A DNA stretch of 64,000 nt, taken from NCBI GenBank assembly GCA_010356995.1, contig ML996701.1, positions 736,963 to 800,962 of the forward strand, read 5' to 3'. Below are positions 53,184 through 64,000 of the stretch, piece by piece; positions within the stretch are counted from its first letter, which is position 1; every line of letters starts with the position of its first letter. Under the pieces are notes generated by a model, which was given only the letters and a program-made list of their open reading frames with translations, made no database searches and was not told the DNA's origin. Source of the DNA: Trichodelitschia bisporula. Lineage: Eukaryota; Ascomycota; Dothideomycetes; Phaeotrichales; Phaeotrichaceae. A program made the position numbers and the translations under genes.

Positions 53184-55131
53184 TCAAACTTCATCTCGAA
53201 ACCGCCACTCCCCTCCAGGCCGCATAGCCTCAGCATGTCTCAATCCCACCGCCACCCTCTCTCTCCTCTCCCCCTCCCTCCGATCCTCCTCAAGCTCTTG
53301 CGTGTTAGGCATCGCCACGCGCCAGTATCCAGGCGGACTCTGCGCACGCACCATGCCCGTCGCCCCACCATGCGCACGATGTTTGCCAAACTGCTGCGCA
53401 AAGTACCACTCACGCGCGCGGCGCATACTATCCCTGCGCTGCTCAGGCTTCATGTCTTCCGTCCACGCATCTCCCATGAACGCACGGAGCAACCGTTCCT
53501 CGTCGCTGAGCGCGCGGGTCTCCGGCGACGCGAGCATTGTGGCCGGAAAGTGGACTTCCATGTCTGTTGCTGCGAGGTTGCGGATAGTGTCGCTGCAGCG
53601 CGGGCAGGAGGCATCGGTGCAGCCCGTTAAATGTGTAGTGCGCGTATTCCCTGCACCCGTGTTATATACGAAATCTTCGAGACGGAGGGAGGTAGCGGGG
53701 AGGGTGCGCAATGGGGCCTTTGGAGTCTCTGGACGGGTGGAGCCCCGACGAGAGGCAGGTGGAGAGAGGCGACGCTTTAGAAGGAGGCTCCGCCTTGGAG
53801 ATGGATTCCGCTCGGGGGCTTGCTTTGGAAGAGTATGCGGTTGCGGGTGGGGAGACGACAAGCCGGACTCGGGGGGATCTTTGATGGCTTTAGGAAAGCG
53901 TTCAGAGAAGGGAATCTTCGGGGGAGGCGGCGTTTCGAGAAGGTCCTTGAGGCGCGCATCTGATTCTTTCACAAGACGGGCTCGCTCTTCGGCGGAAAAG
54001 ATGCGCTTCCCGCTGGATGCAGAGGTCGGGCGATTGCGAGGAAGTAGGCGTGTGTTGTTGCTGATGGGCTTCAGCGGCTTGGGTGCCTCAATGGGAGTGT
54101 CGTCGCGCTTGGTGCTGACGACGGAAGAGGGAGATAACGAAGCCACCGAACCTACGCCGTCGCTGCGGCGCTTCTTGCGAGGCGTTGCAATCGGTGTGCC
54201 CAGCTCGTCTAGGTCTAAGGTAACAGTGCGAGTAAGGGGGCGCTTAAGGACGTTGTCGACTTGGCTGTCTGGTTCCAGTTTGACCTTCGGGGCCTGTCGA
54301 CGCGGAGGGCGTCGGATGACGCGCGCTGAAACAAAGGTCGGCTCGTCGTCCGAGGAGGGCAGCTTCACTTGCTTCTCTCCAACGCTGGCCTGGTCGCTGT
54401 CAGTAGACTCGTCGTCCATAGCGTCGTCCGGCAAATGAGTTGCAGTTTGGGACGAAGCACGCGAGGTGGGTGGCATGTCGGACCCATCAGAGGGGATTGA
54501 AATGGCCAGGCCAGCGGTGGGTATCCGGTCCACAATTCCAGGCTTCTTCACGGGAGTATCTTTCGTCAGGTCAACAGTTGGTGCCTCCATTTCCAACACA
54601 GTGCCCACAGCATCGATGGGCATCCCCGACCCGACAGCAAAGCCATTGCGCTTAGCCCACTTCTCCCACCGTTGAAGCGCGTCTTTAAGCTTTCGGGCCT
54701 CCTCCGTAATCCGGTCCCGTGCCTCTCTCTCCACCTTGAGATTACTCCTGACGCGGAGGTACTTGGCGTTGAGCTCGTCGTACTCGGCCGCGGTTTTCGT
54801 AGGCGGTCTATCCGCACTGTCCGTCCGCGACGGGCTACTGGCGTCGGTCACGCCTCTCTCCGGACCTCCCACTCTCGTGAGTCGCAGCTTCAAGCCCTCC
54901 AGCAGCATGATCTTCTCCTGCAAGGCAGCAGTCTCGGTATTAACCTCTAGTCACGGTCAGCACGCCACAGCCTCGCAGATCACAATCAACACTGCCCATA
55001 CTCTCCAAAGTAGATGCTTTCGTTTCCTCAACCACCGTCTCCAGACTCAGCCGAATAGCCTCAAGCTCCGCGGCATTATTTTGGGTCCCCGGCGCGGGCC
55101 CCATACCGCCGTAGGCGCGCGCCTGTGTCAC
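53184..55131 (-). CDS. SAE2: DNA end-resection factor Sae2/Ctp1/CtIP family
   Basis: Exon 1 55131-55002, a 55-nt intron 55001-54947, exon 2 54946-53184. Splicing restores a continuous coiled coil: IRLSLETVVEETKASTLEKV, NTETAALQEKIMLLEGLKLR, then YDELNAKYLRVRSNLKVERE. The long middle is disordered, Ser/Pro/Arg-rich with many SQ/TQ and SP sites, as expected for a protein controlled by CDK and ATM/ATR kinases. The C-terminus has the Sae2/CtIP domain: HLTGCTDASCPRCSDTI with a CxxC, RREWYFAQQF-like helix (REWYFAQQFGKHRAHGG) and RAQSPPGYWRVAMPNTQELE followed by an acidic/basic EDRREGERRE tail. CtIP-family proteins stimulate Mre11-Rad50 nuclease to start resection of double-strand breaks. The start could be the first ATG or the one nine codons later. 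The family call rests on the C-terminal motif. Confidence 0.9.
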
Positions 55132-55716
55132 GCAAGACAGTGTCAGATGAAGGGCGGGAAGGGTGTTTGCCTGTGACGCAGTAAACTATGAATGAATTGA
55201 CGGAATGAATGAATAAGGTGTACGGGAGAGCGTAGTGGGTGATGACGATAATACGACAGCTTGCAGGTGCAGAATGAGCGGACCGGGTACAAAGGAGAGG
55301 GCGTGCCTGAGTGTGGGTCGGTCACTGGTATTTGCTTCCCGACGTGTTGTGTGACGCGACGCGGCGCACCCATGGCGCTTGCCAAGGTTGGGGCTGGCGG
55401 CCCGCTCCGACTGACGAGAGCAGTGGCTGGGACGGGAAGAACGGCTTCTCCCGCCCGGACAACATCGACGGAAGCGGGAAAACATTCAGTTGTAGATTTC
55501 CAGTTGAAGAGTTGCACTTGTAGCCAGCGCACAAGGTGATGAAGACGGGACACAAAAATAGAGAGGATCATTCATATGATTATACTGAGTGCCACGCCCT
55601 GCTCCTCGCCAACGCCTCAAGGAAACAGATCCCAAAGTCATGCCAATCCCCTAACTCTAACATGCGGGGCCAAAGGGCTGCGCAAGACTACATTAACAGT
55701 GAAAAGATCCAGAAGC
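55132..55716. other. Intergenic region between SAE2 and the CLPTM1-family gene
   Basis: Promoter and leader of SAE2 (minus strand) plus the 3' flank of the CLPTM1-family gene. No further feature is supported. Confidence 0.55.
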
Positions 55717-57719
55717 TTACTTGCGGCGTCTCTCCTCCCCGCCCGTGGCAACACCGCTAGCCTTCGCTTCACCTTCCTTGATTGCCTCCACAGCGGCAAC
55801 CTTCCCTTCTGCACTTGCGGCATTCGGGCTCGCCGCCAGCGGCTTAGCAGCCACCTTCGCGTCCTCCCCCTCCTCATCACCGCCCTGTCCAAACTCGTTG
55901 ACGCGAGTATAGTCCACCTTGTACTTGTAGTTCTGGTAGAGGTACACGAAGAAGATGACGTCGTCGCGCAGCGTCGCGAGACGATGCAGCATGGGCATCT
56001 TGATGGTAAAGGCAAAGAGGTCATCGATGAACGTGTTCAAGAACTTGTACATCATGGCACGGCCGGGCATGTGCGCCACGCTCTTCAGGCGGTAGTTGAT
56101 GTACAGCGACGGCACCATCATGAGGAAGCCGTACGCGTACACCGACCCGACGAGCGTCGCGATGACAAACGAGTACCATGACTTGTGGGTCTGGTACTTG
56201 AGCGAGTACCCAGCGTATGCCAGGAGCAGCGGCACCGCCACCATATACAGGTACTTGAAGGCGATCTGGTCGTACTCCTCTGTCTTCTTCTCGGTCTCCG
56301 ACAGCTTGTGCTTGTCCTCAAACGTGATGTTGTAGGGGAGCCACGAGCCAGGTGCCGTCGGACGTACACGCACATTGACCGTCTTGGTGATCTTCCACGC
56401 CTCAATGGCAATGCCCATACCCTGGCCGAAAAGGATCATCCACGACGTGTTCTCGTTGTTGTCGAACAGGTATAGGAAAATGATCAGCTGCATGACAACA
56501 TTCGCCAAGATTGTGCGCAGCGACGTGCCCACATTGTCCTTCTTCTTGCGCCAGTGCGAAACATCGCTCTTAAATGCGAGCATCTCAAAGATCATGTGCA
56601 GGATGCTGACGAAGAACGTGGTGCCGAGCAGATAGGGGTTACTGTCAAGCAAAATGCGCTTGAAATCTTCAAACTCGGACCCGTCACCGCCGGGGACCGA
56701 CTGGCCCTCGGCGACCTTCTGCGCGTTGGCCTTCATGCCCTCGTCAATGCTAGCCATAATGCCGAACTTCCAGTTGGCGAAGTTGTTGAGCGTGATGTGA
56801 ATTGGCAGCTCCTTGACCGTCTCGTTGAGCTCCGTCATATGGTTGCGCAGCTGCCAGAAGGTGTTGACGTAGAGAATCGGGTAATACCAGCCGTTCTTGC
56901 CCGTCGCATCGCGCGAGCCACTACCCTCGAGCTGCACGAACTGGCGCACCGCGGGGTGCATGCTCGGATAGTTTTGGACACCGGAATCGGGGATGAAGGA
57001 CAGCGTGAAGTTGGGATGGTAGTACGACGCCATGGTGGGTCCGGCGATCGCCTCCTCCTTGACATCTTCCGAGTCATCTGCAAGCAAGTTCCGCGTCTTG
57101 GCCACTTTCTTCTTGAGGCGCTGCTGCGTGAGTGGACGAGTAAAGTGGTATGCCTTGGAGCCATCGTAGTTGGAAGCCGTGGGATCAAGGGGACTGCCGG
57201 ATTGTGCAACAAGGAAGTGTGCCCACAGAGTGCCCTTGTTCTGCACCTCGCGAGATATGGGGAAGGTCTTGTCTGCCTCGCGCTTGTCCTTGTAGTCGCC
57301 AAAAACGAAGCCGTCTTCCTTGAGCACCAGCGACTCAGCGGGTAGGGCACGTAGCGACGGAATGACCAGGGATGGCGACACATATACACGCACGTCCAGC
57401 GGTGTGCCCGCCGGCCACATGGGGGCAATTGTCTGCGGGATGGCGCTGTATGCGACTTCGGCGCCAGAGGCGTCGGGACGGTCGGTAAAAGCGGGAACGG
57501 AGCCGCTGGCGCCGGTAGAGTCTGCAGCATTCTGTGGCATGAACTGCTTCATCGCAAATTGGATGAGGATGAAGATGCCGACGCTCTGAACGAGGGAGCG
57601 AATGACCTGTTCCGTGTAAGCGATGGGATAGTTTGAGCAGCAGGTGCACGACTCACGCCACTGGCACCGCCTCCTTGCGTCTCCTGCGCATTGCGCTGCT
57701 GTGGACGCGCTTCGGGCAT
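55717..57719 (-). CDS. CLPTM1-family multipass membrane protein
   Basis: Exon 1 57719-57657 (21 codons, MPEARPQQRNAQETQGGGAS...), a 50-nt intron 57656-57607, exon 2 57606-55717; 650 aa. Exon 2 starts VIRSLVQSVGIFILIQFAMK, a first membrane anchor, followed by a large lumenal domain (IAPMWPAGTPLDVRVYVSPS, GTLWAHFLVAQSGSPLDP, YHPNFTLSFIPD, WYYPILYVNTFWQLRNHMTE). Four to five TM helices follow (SILHMIFEMLAFKSDVSHWR, GIAIEAWKITKTVNVRV, KYLYMVAVPLLLAYAGYSL, WYSFVIATLVGSVYAYGFLM, and FVYLYQNYKYKVDYTRVNEF near the end). These are hallmarks of CLPTM1/CLPTM1L. CLPTM1L is reported as an ER lipid scramblase for GlcN-PI and CLPTM1 affects receptor trafficking; the fungal role is inferred. A polar Ala/Glu/Lys-rich tail ends the protein. 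Confidence 0.93.
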
Positions 57720-58267
57720 GGTGGACGAATAGCGGTAATTTACCGCGTGGAGATGGAGATGATGGGGATGTAAGGATGGTGTTTAAGAAGACGTTGAGAT
57801 CTCCTTGACCAAGCGACGTTTCCCGCGTTTCGGCCAGAAGCACGCAAGCGGCGCGCAACCCTGTCACGGCCAATGCGCCACAAGAAGGCGAGCACGGCCT
57901 CGCTTGATGATTGTCGATTAGACAGATCGATTGCTTGACTTCTGGCACCTTGTCACATCCCGCCGGATCTACCGGTACATGCGGAGTGGCTCTACTTGGA
58001 GCAATTATCCCAGATGGGCGGAACAAAAGAATGTCATGAAACGAGATAAACGCTTCATACGCCCTAAACGCTGTCAATCCCGCCGTGTCCGCCACTGACA
58101 CAACCAGTTTGTCTTCCCAGTTCCCCACCCCCTCCGGCCCGCAGCTGTGCGTCACGCACATTGTGACACTCAAAATGGTTACGGTATGCCGGGCCTTGAT
58201 CCATATGCCTCCCCCCTCCGTGTGACACGTAGACCCACCTGCTGTTTATAACCCGACATCCTCAGCC
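57720..58267. promoter_or_regulatory. Divergent promoter region of the CLPTM1-family and LOG-family genes
   Basis: 548 bp between two genes transcribed away from each other. No coding feature is supported; I could not identify a specific regulatory site. Confidence 0.5.
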
Positions 58268-59059
58268 ATGGCAGATCGTTCACAAGCTGCTGATTTACGT
58301 TCCCTTGCTCTCGATTCCAACATGACGCTCCCTGAGTCTGCTTCCGACGGCAATCAGCCGGTTGTTTGTGTTTTGTAAGTTTCTTGGGCAGCTTGAGCTC
58401 CCAATGGCCGTCCGCACTGCTAACAACATAGCTGCGGCTCTAAACCCGGCGCGGGCCCGAAGCATCTGGCGGCGGCGCGCAACCTCGCCCAGACCTTCCA
58501 CGAACATGGCATCAAGCTCGTCTACGGCGGCGGCACCGTTGGCATAATGGGCGAACTGGCTCGCACGCTGGTTAGCCTATCCGGGCCGGACGCCGTCCAC
58601 GGCATCATCCCCGCGCCGCTGGTAGCCTACGAACAAGGTACCGATGCCAACAACCCGGCGGTAGGCAACGTCATCGATGAGGCGGTCTACGGGCGCACGA
58701 CGGTCGTGAAGGATATGCACACGCGCAAGCAGATGATGGCCCAGGAGGTCATTGCCGGCGGCAGTGGCAGTGGCTTCGTCGCCATGAGTGGAGGTTACGG
58801 CACCCTGGAGGAGATCATGGAGATCACGACGTGGAATCAGTTGGGCATCCACGACCGCGGTGTCATCATGTTCAACGTCGACGGGTACTGGGACGGTATC
58901 ATGCAGTGGATCCGGACTGCCGTCTCTAGCGAATTCATCACGCCTGTGAACGGGGGGATCGTCGTCGAGGCGCGCAACACCGATGATGTTGTGACGGCGC
59001 TTCGAGATTACAAGAACTCGGAGGGGCGGCTGAACCTGCAATGGACTGCAGAAGGATAG
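58268..59059 (+). CDS. LOG-family cytokinin riboside 5'-monophosphate phosphoribohydrolase-like protein
   Basis: Exon 1 58268-58374, a 57-nt intron (GTAAGT; CTAAC branch; ATAG) at 58375-58431, exon 2 58432-59059; 244 aa (an internal ATG at 58322 would give 226). The product joins VCVFCGSKPGAGPKHLAAAR across the intron, then LVYGGGTVGIMGELA and SGGYGTLEEIMEITTWNQLG. These match the LOG nucleotide-binding PGGxGTxxE signature, except that the first Pro is Ser, as in many fungal homologues. VVKDMHTRKQMM supplies the conserved Arg/Lys. Family enzymes release cytokinin free bases or act as nucleotide phosphoribohydrolases. No isopentenyltransferase or P450 lies nearby, so cytokinin production is not implied. 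Confidence 0.9.
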
Positions 59060-60493
59060 AGTCTGGACAGTGTCTCAGGTGAACTTGCTGCATTTTTTGC
59101 ATGCGGGAGCCGGCGGATAGAGAAATGGAAATGGAAACGGGAATGGCATGAATGATGCTAGATGAATAGGCTGGCGTTAAGAAATTCAGATGCATGCGTG
59201 ATTGCACCAATTGGTAGAAATGTCGTTGTCAGTGAAATGGTATCAAACTGTGAACTTTAAGCTCTGGGCATTCATCTTATCCTTGGTCTACCATATACTC
59301 ACTACCAACGACTTCGAAACAGGCTCTCACTGGGGAAGCCTGTGCCTTCGTGACAGATATTTCGCCTTGAAGAAGATTCACGGTCAAAATGAAGGTGACA
59401 AAATTATTAGCGGGATCCGCTCGGTGAGCTATCGCAGTTCAGTGACGATGGGCTGGTGACGGTCGAGTCCCGTCATAGGTCCGACTCTGTCGATAAATAC
59501 CACAAAGCGGTCCACTGTAACCCATTTTGACATCCTCATCACCACTCTAACACGGAGACTCTCGTCCCAGTCGTCATCCACGAGGGGAGCCTTGTCGTCT
59601 TGTACCAGTTCGCGCGAGGGTAGGCAATACCTGCGCTTTGTGACGATGCTCGACACCTGGATCAGTCTGGACCAGCTCCTGATATCTTCGCTGAAATGGA
59701 GCCTGGTGTGTGTCCCAATTGGTGCAGCACTCGCCGCTGTTGGAGTATCTGGTCAAAGTGTGTGCTGCCCTAACCTATAGAAGTCGGATACGACAAATAG
59801 AGCGGAGGCTAAAACAGCAAGTTTGCTCAGAGATGCCATCTCGATGGTAGTGCTCTGCGTCTTACCGTGCATGAGGCGAGGCAACTAGCAGCACAACGTC
59901 GACATCCCTGAAGGCTCGAGCCAACGCGTCCACGGCATCTTCCACGTGCGGATGCCATCCGATGAGGGACACGGCTAAAGTCTCAATCGGCTGACTTTCG
60001 TACTTAGCTATATATTCTTCTCATATTCGCCAGCTACACCGATTGTTGTCGTACATACAATTGGTCGTATATATATATATGTTGTGGTGGTATACATATC
60101 GGGGCGCGGCATGCCCTGTTGTCGGGTGAGGCGCGGGGACGGGAGGTGGAAAGTCGAGGTTGCTTGGCACTCACCAACTCAGCCAGCCTGGGCAACGACT
60201 TCAAGTCACCAGCTCGCGATCCTTTCACCTGCCCACCCCGCCCTTTCACCTAAACCACAAGATAAATATCGATTTCGCGCCGCCAAGAATTCTATCTGCA
60301 TCATACAACCTTTCTGGAAAGCCCAATTCTCGTTGCAAAAGCTTCGCGTCGACCTTCCATTCCGGCCCCAGCCACCCCCGACACCGACACGCGTGCAAAT
60401 TAAATCGCCGCCGGCACCTACCCACCGCGCACCCCCAAAACATCCATCCCGCGGCCAAAACTTTCCACTCCTTCAGCCTCGCGTTTGCCCGCC
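59060..60493. other. 1.4-kb gene-poor stretch before the HTH-polyQ gene
   Basis: Short open frames only; no family resemblance. A (TA)n run lies at 60069-60080. From about 60230 the plus strand becomes C-rich, the likely leader of the HTH-polyQ gene. Confidence 0.5.
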
Positions 60494-61177
60494 ATGGTGG
60501 TCCACGAGATATCGACGCGCGCCCAGGTCGTCGGCCTCAAGGCCGCGGGCATCACCAACGTGGAAATCCACCGCCTGACCGGCGTCCCCGCCCGCACCAT
60601 CAACCTGATGTACGCGCGCGCCCAGCGTCGCGGCTTCAACCCCGAGGTCACGCCCGCCATCGTGCTCGACTCGCACGTTCGCGACGCGCCGCGCTCTGGC
60701 CGCCCACGCAAGAACCCGAAGCCGGAAGATGGAAACCCGGCCGACCCTGCCAACCCTACTGCCGGTCCGACTGACGGCGCGCTCCCCGCTGTCGACGACC
60801 CGTCCCGCGACGAGTCGCCACTGAGCCAGACGGAGGCGGCTGTGGCGACGCATCTCCAGGCGGCCGTGGCGGCAGAGACACTTCAACAGGATGCGCGTGC
60901 CGCCGGCGCTCAGTCCGGCGTGGGTGCTCAGTTGCCGCGTCCGCTGCTGCCTGGCATCACGTCGGCTAACCATCAAGGTCAGGGCCAGAGCGGTCCTTAC
61001 TATTCCGGTATCGCCAACATGTCTCTCGTCGACCCGCAGCTTCGCAACCTGCCGCCGACGTACCCTGCGTTCCCGTACCAGCAGCCGCAGCAACAGCATC
61101 CGCAGCAACAGCAGCAACAGCAACAACAGCAGCAGCCACAGCAGCCGCAGCAGCAACCGCCGACCGAGGGATCTTAG
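60494..61177 (+). CDS. Helix-turn-helix (transposase-type) DNA-binding protein with polyQ tail
   Basis: Single exon, 227 aa, start ATG 60494 in CGCCATGG context. Residues of about 6-75 form a homeodomain-like HTH of the kind found at the N-terminus of Tc1/pogo-type transposases: STRAQVVGLKAAGITNVEIH, RLTGVPARTINLMYARAQRR, then the basic linker VRDAPRSGRPRKNPK. No DDE catalytic domain follows. The middle is Pro/Ala/Asp-rich and the C-terminus (about residues 195-225) is a Gln/Pro tract, PQQQHPQQQQQQQQQQQPQQ. Such stand-alone HTH-polyQ proteins look like transcription factors and may be domesticated transposase DNA-binding domains. Composition equals that of neighbouring host genes, so it is not a recent transposon. 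Function is unknown. Confidence 0.8.
   Translation: MVVHEISTRAQVVGLKAAGITNVEIHRLTGVPARTINLMYARAQRRGFNPEVTPAIVLDSHVRDAPRSGRPRKNPKPEDGNPADPANPTAGPTDGALPAVDDPSRDESPLSQTEAAVATHLQAAVAAETLQQDARAAGAQSGVGAQLPRPLLPGITSANHQGQGQSGPYYSGIANMSLVDPQLRNLPPTYPAFPYQQPQQQHPQQQQQQQQQQQPQQPQQQPPTEGS
61079..61160 (+). repeat. CAG/CAA trinucleotide repeat encoding polyQ
   Basis: An interrupted run of CAG and CAA codons with occasional CCG, encoding the Gln/Pro tail of the HTH protein. Mixed CAG/CAA codons suggest it is less prone to slippage than a pure tract. Confidence 0.9.
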
Positions 61178-63242
61178 CGCTCTGTTTAGTGGGAGGAGGA
61201 CGGCTTCGAGGCTCATGCCCTGCCGTAGAGTCTGCTATTTACAAAGGTATGGAGTTTGCGATGATACCCGGACTGTCTCGTATGTGGTGTTATTGGTCTG
61301 GATGCTGTCTTCGTAACTAGTGGTCGATGTCTTACGGTACCAATGCCACTGGATACAGCTTTACATGGTCTTTTCCAAGTGCTTACTCATGGATATGCGC
61401 CCAAATATACTTTTGATGCGGTGCCTTCCCACTGATTTCACGAGGTTTAGGTTCACGATCTCCAACACGGGGGATATGCGGTCAGTCAACGAATACGCGC
61501 CGTAGACTGTTCTTTGGCGGTAATCGGATGCTTGGTCCACGTGCATTCAGCTGCCCTGGCGGTGGTTGACCCTTGCCGGATTTCGTCCAAACTGCCTAAC
61601 CGAATACTTTGGTTGTGCAGCCGATTAGAGCCATATGGGAGCATGACGTGTGTCTAAGCTATTGGGCATGCCTCTGCTGTCAATACTTAACATCAATACC
61701 ATCACCTTCTTCAGCGGCTTTGCCTTAGACTAATATTTCAACAGAATAAGTGACGAAGTGGCCGTTCGAGCACCTTTTAGTCACCGTTTCTTGACACACT
61801 TCTTCCCCTTTCTCGTCAATGATACAATCGGAGGAGGAGACAGATCCATCCTGATGGAGGGAAGAAGCCACGAAGGGAAGAAGCCACTACAGTATAATCC
61901 ATTTACTAAATCACTGTGCACGAGCGGCCATGCTCACCTCTTAATATAGGGGAATCTCATTCGAAACTATGAAGCACACGGTCATCAGATTTGAAGCCGG
62001 CGCCGCAAGGCTAAGGCGATTTCCTGGACTCTGCCATCAGCCCTGGCAGTGCCGATAGCAAATCTTGCTCCCTTTGGGAACAGGCGACGATCAGCCATAT
62101 CAGGGCATCATCAGAGCCGCCAAGCCTTACCGGGCATGCCGGTATAATAGCCAGAAGGCTCCTCGGCGGTTACATCATCCAATCGGCCCGAACATGTATC
62201 CCGAGCTGGAGCAGTGACTTTGCCCGACTTTCGGGTGTCATTTCGAAGGGGCTCGAAGCTGTCGGCGGAGCCTTGTCGTCAGCACCGTCTTCGAGGTTCT
62301 CCTTTTGGAATTCACCCGGCCGACTGAAGCCAGATGAATGACTTGCCCTCCATCATTGAGTGACCAGCAGATGAGAATGTTCTTGGGATCAACAAGCAAG
62401 TACTTCAATTTGAAGGCGGTAAGAAACCAAACACGGGTATTTGTCATAGAACTCACGGTTATGGGCTTTCGACTAAAGAGTGACGCTTGATTCGAAGAGC
62501 ATCTAGAACTAGAACTAAGCTGCAGGCCTGCACCGCCGCTCATTATCTCACCGCTTCGACGCCCGTTGATCTAGCTACTGTACAGCATCATCTTCATCAG
62601 TTTTGAAAAGCTGTGTACTTGTCGAACATGGCCTCCAGTCGTGCAAGGAGCATCCACTCTGTAAGTCCTCACCCTACGGTGCCCGCTGCTGTAATGTCGC
62701 AGTGTAATCACGCACTTCGCATCTGCTCCATGAGGCTGCGAACCAATGCCACATATTACGGCAATCTGCGGCAATCTACGGGCGACCCTGCCGGACTACA
62801 AAAGCTCCGCAGCAAATTGCCATAGTGCTCTGCCTCTAGCACATGCCTTCAGCCTTGCCTTGTGGTCGCGGCCGAAGGATAGCCCGCTGACCTTGATCCT
62901 GGCCAATGCACCCCACACCGACGGATGAAATATCGAGGGAGTGGCTGAAACTCGGGATTTCCGGATGCCAACCGCCTCACTCTGCTTGAACCAGAGACTT
63001 GAGGGTGTTTGGCCAGGGGTTGGAAGGAAATATACGTGCCGTTCCTTCACACCAGAAGTGCAGGAGGGATCGGCAACTATTTTCTACCCGCCCATGAGTA
63101 ATGGCACTGGGGCTGCATGGTGCCAATGCGTCCTCTTTGCACCTCTGCCTGATTGAATTTGAGATGCCCTACACCTTGGCTTGTATAAACATTTACATAC
63201 ACGCTGACCGGGCCACAGCCTTCTGAGCGAGAATGTCATGAT
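61178..63242. other. 2.1-kb gene-poor stretch between the HTH-polyQ gene and the Zn2Cys6 gene
   Basis: Only short open frames. A minus-strand frame at 62238-62543 includes KLKYLLVDPKNILICWSLND, which has some protein character, but I find no start/splice structure or family to support it. The right end is the promoter of the Zn2Cys6 gene. Confidence 0.45.
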
Positions 63243-64000
63243 ATGTCGCGACAACCGTCACCCGAATCGTCATCGGAATGGTGCCGCAAGAAGCGCAGAA
63301 CGTTTGCATGTCACGCCTGCCGGCGAAAGAAGGTACGCTGCGATCGTGTGTACCCGGTGTGCGGGCGGTGTCGGTACTTTGGGCAGTCGGGACACTGCGT
63401 GTACGATTCGAAGCCGTCAGATGCGAGCGAGAGCGCCGCCTTTTCGTACTCGGTGCCGCCCGACACCCCCAGCGACCGGCTGGCCGAGATGACGGATTTG
63501 GTGGTGCAGCAGTCACAGCGTATCAAGGAACTTGAGAGCCGAGTCGCCCACCTGGAGCTTGATTCGGGCCGCACGTCGCCCATCGAGCGGGACTGCTTCT
63601 TCCAAAACAGTGGATCGGACAGCCGGTTCGGCGGGCCTAGCGCGCCGCTTAGCATCGTCGACACGTCGTTGATGATCCTCACTAGCGTGAGTATTCTCAT
63701 CTATGAGATGCGTCAGCTAATCTCCAGTTCCCCGAGCTTGCTATCTTCATGTCTGACCCCACCGGCCACAGCCCAGCGCTGCTCCAGGCACGGAGCGAGG
63801 CATGGCAGCTCAAGCCGCGGCTTGACTATGCGCGCCTGGTTGCGGCGGCGGCGGCGTCGAGCAGCCTGACCGACTTGCTCCCTGACCAGGCCGAAGTCGC
63901 GCGGCTAACGGCGGCCTACTGGGAGCACCTTGAGCAAACGACGCGTGTGCTCCATGCGCCGACGTTCTGGGCCGCCTTTCGCGCGTTCGAAAACGGCACG
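63243..64000 (+). CDS. Zn(II)2Cys6 fungal transcription factor, N-terminal part; 3' end outside window
   Basis: Exon 1 63243-63686, a 41-nt phase-0 intron (63687-63727), exon 2 from 63728 runs off the window. The zinc cluster is FACHACRRKKVRCDRVYP-VCGRC-RYFGQSGHC (residues 22-52), spacing C-x2-C-x6-C-x6-C-x2-C-x8-C, the binuclear-cluster pattern of Gal4-type regulators. A coiled-coil dimerisation helix follows (LVVQQSQRIKELESRVAHLE). Exon 2 enters the middle-homology region with LTAAYWEHLEQTTRVLHAPT and FWAAFRAFENGT, as in the fungal-specific TF domain. Predicted nuclear, DNA-binding, with target genes unknown; the gene to the right of the window might inform its role. Confidence 0.93.

Noticed and set aside
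60494-61177. Active Tc1/pogo transposon
   Set aside because: Only the HTH is present, with no DDE domain and no terminal inverted repeats nearby.
62238-62543. 101-codon minus-strand frame with partial protein character
   Set aside because: No recognisable motif and no plausible splice structure; too short to support alone.
1-64000. CRISPR array, biosynthetic gene cluster or intact transposon
   Set aside because: No regularly spaced identical repeats, no PKS/NRPS/terpene synthase, and no transposase or reverse-transcriptase domain with terminal repeats was found.

Overview
The window is nuclear DNA from a filamentous ascomycete (Pezizomycotina). The evidence is protein-coding genes with short GT-AG introns of about 40-95 nt, CTAAC/CTGAC-type branch points, three tRNA genes with short introns just 3' of the anticodon, and typical filamentous-fungal families (NudE, single-gene acetyl-CoA carboxylase, Zn2Cys6 regulator, fungal STAND-type N-terminus, small secreted proteins). 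A dothideomycete is possible, but I cannot fix the class from sequence alone. Most exon structures below were worked out by hand, by joining reading frames across consensus splice sites so that known family motifs are restored.

Left third (1-24.5 kb): the 3' end of the APC/C subunit gene CDC27; an SLC1-type acyltransferase whose intron contains a 45-N assembly gap; a RING protein; tRNA-Pro; a 29-bp tandem repeat; an alkaline ceramidase; tRNA-Arg; a secreted/membrane cupredoxin-like protein; a 3-kb gene-poor gap; a small cysteine-containing secreted protein; a secreted glycoprotein of unknown function; a decayed coding remnant; a peroxisomal Ant1-like carrier with an unusual LEA-like 11-mer tail; and the dynein regulator NudE.

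Middle (24.5-42 kb): acetyl-CoA carboxylase ACC1 (2271 aa), an MFS transporter, tRNA-Gly, an unrecognised disordered protein with a 42-bp minisatellite, a membrane-anchored acyl-CoA-binding protein (ACBD5/Atg37 type), a short-chain dehydrogenase and a five-exon gene resembling the N-terminal part of fungal STAND/NLR-like proteins.

Right third (42-64 kb): a 1304-aa AAA+ ATPase divergent from the STAND-like gene, an F-box-like protein, gamma-tubulin complex subunit GCP2 (SPC97), proteasome alpha5 (PUP2), complex III subunit QCR10, an 84-bp-arm inverted repeat, the DNA-end resection factor Sae2/CtIP, a CLPTM1-family membrane protein, a LOG-family phosphoribohydrolase, a helix-turn-helix/polyQ protein and the 5' part of a Zn2Cys6 transcription factor.

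Lipid metabolism recurs (acyltransferase, ceramidase, ACC1, acyl-CoA-binding protein, peroxisomal carrier), but the genes lie apart on both strands and look like ordinary housekeeping genes, not a cluster. I see no CRISPR array, no biosynthetic cluster and no intact transposon. The most notable structures are the intragenic C-to-G skew along sense strands, the inverted repeat at 52.8-53.05 kb, the LEA-like carrier tail, the HTH-polyQ protein and the STAND-like/AAA+ divergent pair.
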